DNA from: Pseudarthrobacter chlorophenolicus A6
Lineage (GTDB): Bacteria > Actinomycetota > Actinomycetes > Actinomycetales > Micrococcaceae
Assembly (NCBI RefSeq): GCF_000022025.1
Contig: NC_011881.1
Coordinates: forward strand, 1 to 64,000
Length of the DNA: 64,000 nt
Reading direction: 5' to 3'
The stretch's first letter is position 1; each line of letters begins with the position of its first letter. Position numbers and translations under genes: made by a program. Shown here in pieces: positions 1 to 7,314 of this stretch. A model generated the notes under the pieces. The model worked only from the letters and a program-made list of their open reading frames with translations, did no database searches and had not been told where the DNA came from.

Positions 1-52
1 GCCACCTGGTTGAAGCGCAGCGGAAACCAGTGCGAGCCCTGCGAGCATGCAC
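1..52. repeat. Partial copy of the 0.4-kb leader repeat (right end only)
   Basis: The first ~52 bases match, nearly base for base, the right end of the long repeat found at 1766-2170 (its match continues to about 2183) and the end of the copy at 3187-3592. The rest of this copy would lie left of the window, which suggests that the cassette series continues there. Confidence 0.85.
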
Positions 53-75
53 TCGTCCCTGAGTAGGGTGGGGGC

Positions 76-321
76 ATGAGCGATCCAGCTCCATATTCGG
101 GCCGCGGCAGTGAGGCTGGGCGCGGCAGCGCAATGAAGTCACCACGGGCACTCCGGGTCCTCGCCTTGGTGTTCACCGCGGCCGCCGTCGGATCAGTGGT
201 GCTGGTGGCTGTGGATCTTGTTGTTGGCCGGCCTGCTGCCGGCGACCTCTTTATCGCCTTCCTGAACAGTCTCGCGGCCGTGGCGCTGTGGCGCCTTCAT
301 TCTGCAGGGCGGCGGGCATGA
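76..321 (+). CDS. Small two-helix membrane protein, unknown function
   Basis: This 81-residue protein has a polar N-terminus followed by two hydrophobic stretches (about residues 26-50 and 59-73), so it is probably a small membrane protein with two spanning helices. The ATG at 76 has a purine-rich GGGTGGGGG sequence just upstream; an internal ATG at 133 is an alternative. It lies directly after the partial leader repeat and is followed by a good terminator hairpin, so it appears to be a single transcription unit. I recognise no family. Confidence 0.6.
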   Translation: MSDPAPYSGRGSEAGRGSAMKSPRALRVLALVFTAAAVGSVVLVAVDLVVGRPAAGDLFIAFLNSLAAVALWRLHSAGRRA

Positions 322-322
322 C

Positions 323-360
323 GAAGGGCCGGCACGTTGAGTGCCGGCCCTTCATCGTTT
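323..360 (+). terminator. Rho-independent terminator of the small membrane protein gene
   Basis: A perfect 13-bp stem (323-335 pairing with 341-353) with a 5-base loop is followed by a T-rich stretch. It starts two bases after the stop codon at 321. Confidence 0.8.
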
Positions 361-407
361 TCCTCGGCAAAAGGAAATCTGGGGTGCAGCGTCAGCGCTG
401 CATTCGG

Positions 408-560
408 TTACGGCTCGTCGAGCCGGTGGTCTTCCAGGGGAAAGTCTACGGGGCCGGTTGGTGGGCCGGCGGTGAGCAGGCGCAGCTCCAGGAAGTCTTC
501 GATGGGGCTCGCGTCGGGGGCGACGGCGTCGTCCTCGGTCATGCGTATCTCGTCGGCCAC
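408..560 (-). CDS. Short acidic hypothetical protein (about 50 residues)
   Basis: On the minus strand a GTG at 560 opens a 50-codon frame ending in TAA at 408. AAGGAAA lies a few bases upstream of the GTG, a good ribosome-binding site; an in-frame ATG at 542 is an alternative. The product is acidic, with no hydrophobic segment and no recognised motif. The frame has a strong G/C preference at third codon positions, unlike the longer arginine/proline-rich overlapping frame, which I take for a shadow. Likely small cargo gene; function unknown. Confidence 0.5.
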   Translation of the reverse strand: MADEIRMTEDDAVAPDASPIEDFLELRLLTAGPPTGPVDFPLEDHRLDEP

Positions 561-720
561 GCCTGTTTCCTTGCCTGCTGTGGGACTGCTTGTGTCCTTT
601 CACAGTAGTGGCAGTTTCTGCGGGTTGGCTGGAAGTGGCTGCGCCCGCGGCAGCGGTATCGCGGCCGGCGGAGCGCTAGCGGGGGAGGCCGCCGCGCACC
701 TGGGAAAGATTCGATGGGGA

Positions 721-749
721 AGGCCGGACCCCTGGGTGGGGCCCGGCCT
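721..749 (-). terminator. Terminator hairpin after the DUF4192 gene
   Basis: Complementary arms (721-727 with 743-749, plus an inner CCC/GGG pairing) lie immediately beyond the TAA at 755-757 on the minus strand. The T-tract is weak. Confidence 0.5.
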
Positions 750-754
750 GTCCG

Positions 755-1768
755 TTAGCGGCTCAGCTGGCGGTTGTAGGCCTTTTTCGGGTCTCGTGTG
801 CAGTCTGCCAGCAGGCCACGGTTGACCAGTTCAGCCAATAGTTCGGCCAGCCGGTATTCGGCGACGTCGTCCAGTGCGAGTTTGAAGTACCGGGCCGCGA
901 AGCTGGACTTTCCTTTCAGCCATTCCAGCCAACCGATCAGGCACAGCATCGGGGCGCGCTGCCCTTCGGGCGTTGCCTTCATCAGCTCGAAGGCGACTTC
1001 CTGGGCGGTGTCCACCCGGGCCCAGTCCGGGCGGGTGAGGAAGACACCCAGCATGACGGAAGTGAACTGATCGGGGGCGTGGGTGATGATGTCCCCCATC
1101 ATGTAGTCCCGGATGGTCGGGTGCTGCAAAGCTCCTGCCAGCTCGTGCGCGGTCTGGGTGGTCAAGCTCTTGGGATTATCGAGCACCTTGGCCCATGCGG
1201 CGCGGCTGGCTTCCAAGTCCTCGGGCCACCCGTCAGGCTTGTGCGCGGCAATGGCGTCGCGGGCGGTCTCATCCCCGGCGAAGGGTGCCGGTGCAGTGAA
1301 TCCGTGGACGGCGCTCCCCCGGTAGATCAGGGCGGCGTTGCCGTTGCTGGTGATGATGGCATCCAGCGTCTGGTTCGGGCAGCAGCTGGTGTCCGTGCAG
1401 TGATAGTTTCGCCACAGCTCGGAGGTCACCAGCCAGGCATCTTGCAGGGGCATCCCCGCGGTTTCCAGTTCGGTGCGCAGCGCTTCTACGTGGTCCGAGT
1501 AGGGTTGCGGTTTTCCTGGCGTGTTCTCGTCGGTGTAGATGACCAGCAGGCTGCCGGTGGCCGCTTCGTCGGCGGTCAGGTAGCTGACGGTGGTCTGGGC
1601 GAAGTTCGCCGGTTCCAGCCCGAACGGGGCGTCGACGCGAAGCGTGGCGCCGATCTTGTTTCCCTGCATGGTGATCGCGACGAAGGATTCCTGCGGGGCA
1701 AAGCCGAGCGTGTGCGGGATGAAGGCCAGGACGTCGGCCGGGCCGGTGAATTTGATGAAGTCGTTCAT
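755..1768 (-). CDS. DUF4192 family protein
   Basis: The product is 337 residues. Its N-terminus (a ligand-fold-like start with VLAFIPHTLGFAPQESFVAI, then an acidic middle and helical C-terminal half) resembles the actinobacterial DUF4192 family, whose function is not known. I start it at the ATG at 1768 because AAGGAG lies 8 bases upstream; the open frame continues upstream only through the 0.4-kb leader repeat, where the translation is low-complexity and duplicated. The second cassette uses the same leader, the same ribosome-binding site and an ATG in the same place. Probably cytoplasmic, since there is no signal or membrane segment. The family assignment is from memory of the sequence pattern. 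Confidence 0.8.
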   Translation of the reverse strand: MNDFIKFTGPADVLAFIPHTLGFAPQESFVAITMQGNKIGATLRVDAPFGLEPANFAQTTVSYLTADEAATGSLLVIYTDENTPGKPQPYSDHVEALRTELETAGMPLQDAWLVTSELWRNYHCTDTSCCPNQTLDAIITSNGNAALIYRGSAVHGFTAPAPFAGDETARDAIAAHKPDGWPEDLEASRAAWAKVLDNPKSLTTQTAHELAGALQHPTIRDYMMGDIITHAPDQFTSVMLGVFLTRPDWARVDTAQEVAFELMKATPEGQRAPMLCLIGWLEWLKGKSSFAARYFKLALDDVAEYRLAELLAELVNRGLLADCTRDPKKAYNRQLSR

Positions 1769-2170
1769 GGTGTTGCTCCTTCTTGCCGAGAAGTTGGGTG
1801 GGTGGGGCGACCAAAGGTGACCGGCCAGCTCCCCTCCCCCCCGTTGTTTTTTGGCTGCTGGCGAAGCTTGCGGAGCTGTGCCCGTGGAGTCCCGTCTACC
1901 CGCAGGGCAAGGCACGGAAAATCTTCGGAGGAAATCAGCGAGGAACGAGCGCCGGAGAAGAATTTCCGGGCCGCAGGCCCCGACGAAGGAGGGGCTAGAG
2001 GGGCCGGAGCGGGCACGTACAATCCGAAGGACAGCAGCCAAAAAACGTCGTAGACACACCAGGTTCAGGGGGTCCGGAGCTCTGCGACGGCACACCCTGG
2101 ACCCAACAGCCGGCCGCGCCAGCGGACGCCCATCATCTGGTTGAAGCGCAGCGGAAACCAGTGCGAGCCC
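1766..2170 (-). repeat. 0.4-kb direct repeat, copy A (5' leader of the DUF4192 gene)
   Basis: About 405 bp, including the ribosome-binding site and start codon of the DUF4192 gene, are repeated almost identically at 3187-3592 in front of an unrelated gene; the only difference I see is in a C-rich tract. The repeat contains a 201-bp segment bounded by a perfect 15-bp inverted repeat (1846-1860 and 2032-2046). It is likely a transcribed leader or promoter block shared by several cassettes. I found no protein-coding signal in it. Confidence 0.9.
1846..2046 (-). other. Inverted-repeat-bounded element inside leader copy A
   Basis: The arms GTTTTTTGGCTGCTG (1846-1860) and CAGCAGCCAAAAAAC (2032-2046) are exact reverse complements and enclose 171 bp with several GC-rich hairpin-forming stretches. 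On the minus strand it would be a closed multi-branched RNA upstream of the DUF4192 gene. There is no obvious target-site duplication, so a MITE origin is not supported. Confidence 0.55.
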
Positions 2171-2274
2171 TGCGAGCATGCACTTCCCTCCAGCTCCCCG
2201 GATGCGCTCAGGCTGCCCGTCTGACAGGCTTGCCGCCCGGCATCAGGTGCTCTTTGCGCGACCTGGGCGGGAAC

Positions 2275-2329
2275 GGCGGTCCGCCGCCGGCGACCACACT
2301 CCCCGGCCGGCCACCTGCGGCGGACCGCC
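2275..2329. other. 13-bp perfect inverted repeat within a larger imperfect palindrome
   Basis: GGCGGTCCGCCGC (2275-2287) is the exact reverse complement of 2317-2329, with 29 bases between. Weaker complementarity extends outward to about 2246-2367. It lies between copy A of the leader repeat and the 91-residue gene's terminator; role unknown. Confidence 0.5.
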
Positions 2330-2365
2330 AGCACTTCGGCAAGGTCCCTGGGGCACAAAGAGAAG

Positions 2366-2395
2366 CACCCACCTACTCGCCTGAGTAAGTGGGTG
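2366..2395 (-). terminator. Terminator hairpin after the 91-residue gene
   Basis: A 13-bp stem with one G-U type mismatch (2366-2378 with 2383-2395) and a 4-base loop lies about 22 bases beyond the stop at 2418. A CTTCTCTTT stretch follows on the minus strand. Confidence 0.6.
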
Positions 2396-2417
2396 ATCTT
2401 GGGTTGCCGGGGTGTGG

Positions 2418-2693
2418 CTAGTGCATTTTTGGCCGGTGCTGTGGCGCGAAGAGGACGGCTACGAGCTCGTTGTGCCAATCCAGCGCAGCGTACTGGCGGG
2501 TGGTGTCCAGAAGTGCGGGGTCAACGCGGGCGTCCGTGGCGACCGCTTCTGCCATGCCGCGGATGTGCGCGGCGAGGTCTTTGGAGGCGTCCGCGCTGTA
2601 GGACTCGGGGGACTTTTCCACGAGGGTGGCAAGGGTTTCGAGGAAAACAACGGTCTGTGCCGTGTTTTCCGTGGTGCGGTTTGGTTCGTTCAT
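2418..2693 (-). CDS. Hypothetical protein, 91 residues
   Basis: A short soluble protein beginning MNEPNRTTENTAQ, mostly helical and acidic, with no recognised motif. The ATG at 2693 is preceded by AAAGGAA at normal spacing. It lies downstream of the 142-residue gene on the same strand, but a strong hairpin (2718-2751) separates the two, so it may receive only read-through transcription. Function unknown. Confidence 0.6.
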   Translation of the reverse strand: MNEPNRTTENTAQTVVFLETLATLVEKSPESYSADASKDLAAHIRGMAEAVATDARVDPALLDTTRQYAALDWHNELVAVLFAPQHRPKMH

Positions 2694-2717
2694 GGCTGTT
2701 CCTTTGTGTGGGACCGG

Positions 2718-2751
2718 TCCCTTGCCGGGCGGATTTCCGCCCGGCAAGGGA
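2718..2751 (-). terminator. Strong 15-bp stem terminator between cassette genes
   Basis: TCCCTTGCCGGGCGG pairs perfectly with 2737-2751 around a 4-base loop. It lies 10 bases after the stop of the 142-residue gene. A sequence-related hairpin recurs at 7072-7120 after the DNA ligase gene. Confidence 0.75.
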
Positions 2752-2760
2752 CTCGGGTGG

Positions 2761-3189
2761 TTAGGCGGCGTGGACCGCGAAGGGCATCCGGTACCGGCTT
2801 GGAAGCTCCGCGGCGGCTTCGGGCAGGTCGTCCGGGCCGTGTGCCTGCCCGTTCTTCCAGTAGGTGAAGGCGTGCTCGCTGATCACGTCCCACTGCCGGG
2901 CCTTGGTCCGGTAGAACGTGCAGGTCACGTCACCCTCGCAATAGGTGGCGACGCCGAACAGGTTGCCGATGCTGTCAGCGGTCCGCGTGGCGGCGACCAT
3001 GACGTAGGGCCATTGGCCCAGGTCCCAGCCCTCGTGGCCCCAGCTGGAGAGCACGGCCCAGCCGTGTTCTTCGATGAGTTCCATCCATTCGTAGCCGCCG
3101 TTCAGGTGGTAATCGCCCAGCACGGTCACGCCCTCGATGCTCTCCCCGGTGTCCTCCAAGGTCACCGTCTTCTTCGATACTGCGTTCAT
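2761..3189 (-). CDS. Hypothetical protein, 142 residues, second repeated-leader cassette
   Basis: A 142-residue soluble protein (MNAVSKKTVTLEDTGES...) rich in Trp, Tyr and Gly, with segments such as WDLGQWPYVMVAATRTADSI. It shows no signal peptide, membrane helix or motif that I recognise. The start at 3189 shares its ribosome-binding site and 0.4-kb leader with the DUF4192 gene, although the two proteins are unrelated. Function unknown. Confidence 0.65.
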   Translation of the reverse strand: MNAVSKKTVTLEDTGESIEGVTVLGDYHLNGGYEWMELIEEHGWAVLSSWGHEGWDLGQWPYVMVAATRTADSIGNLFGVATYCEGDVTCTFYRTKARQWDVISEHAFTYWKNGQAHGPDDLPEAAAELPSRYRMPFAVHAA

Positions 3190-3592
3190 GGTGTTGCTCC
3201 TTCTTGCCGAGAAGTTGGGTGGGTGGGGCGACCAAAGGTGACCGGCCAGCTCCCCTCTCCCCCCGTTGTTTTTTGGCTGCTGGCGAAGCTTGCGGAGCTG
3301 TGCCCGTGGAGTCCCGTCTACCCGCAGGGCAAGGCACGGAAAATCTTCGGAGGAAATCAGCGAGGAACGAGCGCCGGAGAAGAATTTCCGGGCCGCAGGC
3401 CCCGACGAAGGAGGGGCTAGAGGGGCCGGAGCGGGCACGTACAATCCGAAGGACAGCAGCCAAAAAACGTCGTAGACACACCAGGTTCAGGGGGTCCGGA
3501 GCTCTGCGACGGCACACCCTGGACCCAACAGCCGGCCGCGCCAGCGGACGCCCATCATCTGGTTGAAGCGCAGCGGAAACCAGTGCGAGCCC
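3187..3592 (-). repeat. 0.4-kb direct repeat, copy B (5' leader of the 142-residue gene)
   Basis: This is nearly identical to 1766-2170, including the internal inverted repeat (3268-3282 and 3454-3468). The near identity suggests recent duplication or gene conversion, or strong constraint on the leader. Confidence 0.9.
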
Positions 3593-3667
3593 GCCGCCCA
3601 GCCGCGGAGTTCCCGCCGTCTGTCCGGCTTTGGTGAACGGCACTCGGCGCCGGTCCTGTCCACGGTT

Positions 3668-3764
3668 GGGGGCAATTCGGGTTATCCAAGGCTGGATTTA
3701 CGGGAGCCACGGGGAAGCTCCCTTCGGCAGTCGTAGCGGTGGATAACCCGGACGGAATTGTCCC
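3668..3764. other. Large imperfect inverted repeat upstream of umuD
   Basis: GGGTTATCCA (3679-3688) and TGGATAACCC (3740-3749) are exact inverted copies, and outer CAATTC/GAATTG blocks extend the stem. Inside is a second hairpin (GGGAGC/GCTCCC). It could be a terminator between the cassette region and umuDC, or a remnant of an origin or transfer site. Confidence 0.45.
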
Positions 3765-3879
3765 CGGCGGTGGGCAGCGGCCCTCGCCCACCCCAGGCAA
3801 TGACGGGCTGCATCCTGCATCGGATGCAATTGGGTGGTCTTTCTTGCTCTGTCGTAGCCACGGTCTACACTGAAAGCTA

Positions 3880-3895
3880 TCGAACAAATATTCGA
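3880..3895 (+). promoter_or_regulatory. SOS (LexA) box
   Basis: TCGAACAAATATTCGA is a near-perfect palindrome of the type LexA binds in Gram-positive bacteria (CGAAC-N4-GTTCG core, here with ATTCG). It lies 13 bases upstream of the umuD start, so damage-inducible control of umuDC is expected. Confidence 0.85.
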
Positions 3896-3908
3896 ATAAA
3901 GGCGAGTC

Positions 3909-4340
3909 GTGAGCGTGATTGTCGGTCCCCGTGTGATAGATGCGGGCGTTTCGTTGTTGTCGGTGCTGGTTTCTCCGGTGCCGGTGGCGGCGGGGTTTCC
4001 GTCGCCGGCGCAGGACTACTTTGATGGCCGGATCGATCTGAACGCGCACCTGATAAAGGACGTCACCAGCACCTACGTGGTACGGGTGTCCGGGGAGTCG
4101 ATGGAAGGGGCCGGGATCAGCGACGGCGACGAGCTGATCGTGGACCGGGCCCTGGAGCCGCGCGACGGGTCCGTGGTCATCGCGGTCCTGGACGGTGAGC
4201 TGACGATCAAGCGGCTGCGGATCACCCCGACAGGGGTGATCCTCCAGGCGGAGAACCCGGCGTACCCCGACATCGAGGTCCCGGCGCTGGCCGATCTGAG
4301 CATTTGGGGTACGGCTGTCCGGTGTTTGCATCATGTCTAA
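3909..4340 (+). CDS. umuD: UmuD-like LexA-family protease, error-prone repair
   Basis: A 143-residue S24-family self-cleaving protein, the partner of the UmuC polymerase. The catalytic serine is Ser64 in SGESMEG and the lysine is Lys101 in GELTIKR. An Ala28-Gly29 pair is a plausible self-cleavage site. I start it at the GTG at 3909, just after AAAGGCGA and the SOS box. It overlaps umuC by 8 bases, so the two are translated together. After cleavage stimulated by RecA filaments it would activate UmuC for translesion synthesis (known for the family). Confidence 0.93.
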   Translation: MSVIVGPRVIDAGVSLLSVLVSPVPVAAGFPSPAQDYFDGRIDLNAHLIKDVTSTYVVRVSGESMEGAGISDGDELIVDRALEPRDGSVVIAVLDGELTIKRLRITPTGVILQAENPAYPDIEVPALADLSIWGTAVRCLHHV

Positions 4341-5631
4341 GCCGGCCTTGATGCGACATATGCCGCAGATCGCCCATGTAGATGTGAACTGCTTCTACGC
4401 CTCTGCCGAGCGGGCGTTCAACCCTTCCCTGGAAGGCAAGCCTGTCATCGTGCTGTCCAACAATGACGGCTGCGCTGTCACCCGGTCCCCCGAGGCCAAA
4501 GCCCTGGGCATCGGCATGGGAGATCCCTGGTTCAAGCTCGCCCCGCGGGCGAAGGAATGGGGGCTGGTCGCGCTATCCAGCAACTACGAGCTGTATGGCG
4601 ATGTTAGCTCCCGCGTGATGGAGCTGCTGGGCCGGTACTCGGCCTGGCTGGAGGTCTACAGCATTGACGAGGCCTTCCTCGGCGTCAAAGGTTCCCCTGC
4701 AGAGCTTTTGGCGCTGGGCCGGTTGATGAAAGCGGCCGTCCGGCGGAACGTCGGCGTGCCGGTCTGCGTCGGGATCGCACCGACGAAGACGCTGGCGAAG
4801 CTGGCCAATAAGTGGGCGAAGAACAACAAGGCCTTTGCGGGGGTGTGCCATTGGGAGTCCGTCCCCGCATCGGAGCGGGAGGCACTGCTGGGGCGGCTGT
4901 CCGTTGAGGAAGTGTGGGGCATCGCCGGGCGGCTGACCAGGAGGCTGAACGTGATGGGCATCTTCACCATCGCTGATCTGGTGCGGGCCGATCCGGTCGC
5001 GATTCGGGACAAGTTCAATGTCGTGATGATGCGTACCGTTTTGGAACTGCAGGGAACCCCCTGTATCCCCATGGAAGAGGAACGGATCGGTCGGGACCAG
5101 CTGATCTTCTCCCGTTCGTTCGCCAAACCCATCACCACCGCCGCTGGGATCCGGCAGGTCATGAGCGTGTACGGGCAGCAGGCCTCGGCGCGGCTGGCCA
5201 AACATGGGCTGCAGGCCAAGGTCCTGACCGCGTTCGCCGGAACCTCGCACTTCAACCCCAAAGACACCTCGTACCCGTCGGTGTGCGTGCCGTTGCCGAT
5301 GCCGACCGCTGACCCGGTGATCCTGACCAAGGCCGGGCACGCCCTGCTGCCCCGGATTGTCGAGGGCGTCCGATACGCCAGGGCCGGGATCATGGTCACC
5401 GACCTGCGCCCCAGCGGCAACCAGGCACCGCTGTCACTGTTCGAGAACCCCCACGAGGAACGGCACATCGGAACCCTGCTGGAAGACGTCACCCGCCGGT
5501 ACGGCCGCGGGTCCATCGGCCTGGGCCACGGAGGGATCCGCGGCGGTCCGGACTGGACCATGAAACGGGACATGCTCTCCCCTCGATACACCACCCACTG
5601 GGACGAACTCCCCCTCGTCAAAGCCTCCTAG
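4333..5631 (+). CDS. umuC: Y-family DNA polymerase, UmuC type
   Basis: A 432-residue translesion polymerase subunit. The palm-domain metal ligands are visible as Asp17 in HVDVNCFYA and Asp112/Glu113 in SIDEAF; a helix-hairpin-helix segment and little-finger domain follow, and the length is typical for UmuC. It is the second gene after the SOS box. A mobile umuDC pair raises mutagenesis and survival after DNA damage in the host (established for plasmid homologues). Confidence 0.95.
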   Translation: MSKPALMRHMPQIAHVDVNCFYASAERAFNPSLEGKPVIVLSNNDGCAVTRSPEAKALGIGMGDPWFKLAPRAKEWGLVALSSNYELYGDVSSRVMELLGRYSAWLEVYSIDEAFLGVKGSPAELLALGRLMKAAVRRNVGVPVCVGIAPTKTLAKLANKWAKNNKAFAGVCHWESVPASEREALLGRLSVEEVWGIAGRLTRRLNVMGIFTIADLVRADPVAIRDKFNVVMMRTVLELQGTPCIPMEEERIGRDQLIFSRSFAKPITTAAGIRQVMSVYGQQASARLAKHGLQAKVLTAFAGTSHFNPKDTSYPSVCVPLPMPTADPVILTKAGHALLPRIVEGVRYARAGIMVTDLRPSGNQAPLSLFENPHEERHIGTLLEDVTRRYGRGSIGLGHGGIRGGPDWTMKRDMLSPRYTTHWDELPLVKAS

Positions 5632-5667
5632 CCGAGCCTCTGCACCACCCAGGAAGACACCAAGCAC

Positions 5668-5982
5668 ATGACAATCACCCCGGAAGCCCCTACTCTCAAC
5701 GCCCCGGTGGACGTCCGGTTTACCAAGGCCGGCACTCCCCTGGCCGTCCGCTACGACGGACGCATCTGGGCCGTCACTGAAGAACCTGTCCACTGGTTCA
5801 CCAGGGACTCCTGGTGGGAGACCCGCCGCAGCGTTCCCGTAGGCGTCGGGAACGTGGTCGATATCGAACACTGGCGTGTTCAGGTTCGTCTCGGCGGCTC
5901 GGAATCGCAGCTGCGGACCTTTGAACTGCGCCGGGAACCCCTCGCTGAGCAGTGGGTGCTGGAGGCGATCACTGACAGCTGA
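5668..5982 (+). CDS. DUF6504-like protein of the mutasome cassette
   Basis: A 104-residue protein whose pattern (PVDVRF..., one Trp-rich centre with HWFTRDSWWE, then EHWRVQV and a basic beta-rich end) resembles the DUF6504 family. As I recall, that family sits beside translesion polymerase genes (dnaE2/imuB) in actinobacteria. It lies 36 bases after umuC, so co-transcription under SOS control is likely. The biochemical role is unknown. Confidence 0.7.
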   Translation: MTITPEAPTLNAPVDVRFTKAGTPLAVRYDGRIWAVTEEPVHWFTRDSWWETRRSVPVGVGNVVDIEHWRVQVRLGGSESQLRTFELRREPLAEQWVLEAITDS

Positions 5983-6007
5983 GCAAGGTCCTGCGTAGCG
6001 TAGGGCC

Positions 6008-7042
6008 ATGGGAATCAGCGCCGGGTTGCCGGCAGGGCTTGCCCCTCCGGTGAAAGTTGCGCTGGCCCGCGCCGTGGACAAGATGCCTCGCGGTGACGTA
6101 GCACGAGGCGCACTGCTGTTTGAACCCAAGTGGGATGGGTACAGGTGTGTTGCAGTCAGGGATGACCGTGGGGCCACGCTGTGGTCCCGGCAAGGGAAGG
6201 AACTGTCTGGGTACTTCCCTGAACTCTGCGCCGCGATCGTTTCGGCCGTTCCACCGGGATGTGTGATCGACGGCGAAGCCGTGATCTGGAGCCAGGGAAG
6301 GCTGAACTTCGACGCCCTGCAGCAGCGCCTGGGCGCAGGACCAAAAATCCTGCCGGGGCTGGTCACGGCAGCGCCCGCCAACTATGTAGCTTTCGACGTC
6401 TTGGCCGTGGCCGGGCATGACGCAAGGAACCTGCCTCTGAGCGACCGCCGGGCGCTCCTGGAAGAACTAGCCACGGGCTGGGAACCGCCGCTGTCCCTCT
6501 CCCCCACCACCACGGACCGCAGCGTTGCCGAGCAGTGGCTCGAAGAGCTGCCGCATACCGGGATCGAAGGGTTGGTCATTAAGGGGACCAACCAGCCGTA
6601 CACGCCGGGTGTCCGTTCCTGGTTGAAGCTCAAGCACAGGGAAACCCTGGACATTATCTGCGGCGCAGTGATCGGGCCGATTACCCAACCCTCCGAGGTC
6701 GTCGCCGGCCTGATCCTGGACGGCGAGCTGCGAATCGTCGGACGCTCCACACCACTGAAGATGAGGGAAAGCCGGGAACTGGCACGGTGGCTGCAGCCCC
6801 CAATGGGTGCGCACCCCTGGCCGGCCATTGTGAAAGGAAGGGCCCTGGATAGGTTCAACCGAGACAAGGAACCCGTGGCGCTGACGCTTGTAGAGCCCGT
6901 TGTTATTGAGGTCTCCGCCGACACCTCATGGTCCGGGAAGTCCTTCCGGCACCCCTTGCGGATACTAAGGGCGAGGCCCGAGCTATCCCCTGCCGACGTC
7001 ATTTCGCCAAAACAGCTGCGTTCTGCCGTTGAGGGCCCGTGA
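6008..7042 (+). CDS. ATP-dependent DNA ligase
   Basis: A 344-residue ligase with the adenylation motif KWDGYR at residues 41-46 (Lys41 forms the AMP adduct), IDGEAVIW, an EGLVIKG motif and a C-terminal OB-fold region. It has the size of a minimal LigC or LigD ligase domain, without polymerase or nuclease domains. It sits 25 bases after the DUF6504-like gene and probably seals nicks left by repair. Its placement suggests damage-coupled expression. The LigC versus LigD subgroup cannot be fixed by eye. Confidence 0.9.
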   Translation: MGISAGLPAGLAPPVKVALARAVDKMPRGDVARGALLFEPKWDGYRCVAVRDDRGATLWSRQGKELSGYFPELCAAIVSAVPPGCVIDGEAVIWSQGRLNFDALQQRLGAGPKILPGLVTAAPANYVAFDVLAVAGHDARNLPLSDRRALLEELATGWEPPLSLSPTTTDRSVAEQWLEELPHTGIEGLVIKGTNQPYTPGVRSWLKLKHRETLDIICGAVIGPITQPSEVVAGLILDGELRIVGRSTPLKMRESRELARWLQPPMGAHPWPAIVKGRALDRFNRDKEPVALTLVEPVVIEVSADTSWSGKSFRHPLRILRARPELSPADVISPKQLRSAVEGP

Positions 7043-7071
7043 GGGTTTGTTTTCCTGCTGCCTTCGGTCTC

Positions 7072-7120
7072 GAAGCCTTGCCGGGCGGTCGTGCGACTGA
7101 GCCCCCCGGCAAGGGACTTC
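7072..7120 (+). terminator. Terminator of the umuDC-ligase operon
   Basis: CCTTGCCGGG (7076-7085) pairs with 7105-7114, and an outer GAAG/CTTC pairing extends the stem. It starts 30 bases after the ligase stop codon. The remainder of 7121-7314 shows no gene. Confidence 0.65.
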
Positions 7121-7314
7121 AGTTTACCCGCAGGCTTAGCAGTTGCAGTCCGTAAGGATTCCCCACTCAGGTAAAGATGGGCTTTCCACGGCACTCGCTT
7201 GGGTTCTTCCCGTTCCGAAGCCCAAAGGTCGAGGCCCTGCCATTCCTTACCATGGCAACTGATGTGCCGTGGTGATGGTAAGTATGAACCAAGCACTACT
7301 GATGATGGGGAACG

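Noticed and set aside
1846..2046. Miniature inverted-repeat transposable element
   Set aside because: There are 15-bp terminal inverted repeats, but no target-site duplication is visible and both copies are embedded in the same longer repeat.
1079..2053. 324-codon plus-strand frame opposite the DUF4192 gene
   Set aside because: Antisense shadow of a gene with a clear start and family match; composition Gly/Val/Arg-rich and no ribosome-binding site.
2246..2367. Integron attC site
   Set aside because: The palindrome lacks recognisable core sites (GTTRRRY/RYYYAAC) at both ends and no integron integrase is present.
3594..3879. 259-codon minus-strand frame running through the umuD promoter region
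   Set aside because: It is antisense to umuD and crosses the SOS box and inverted repeat; composition is His/Arg/Pro-rich, typical of a shadow.
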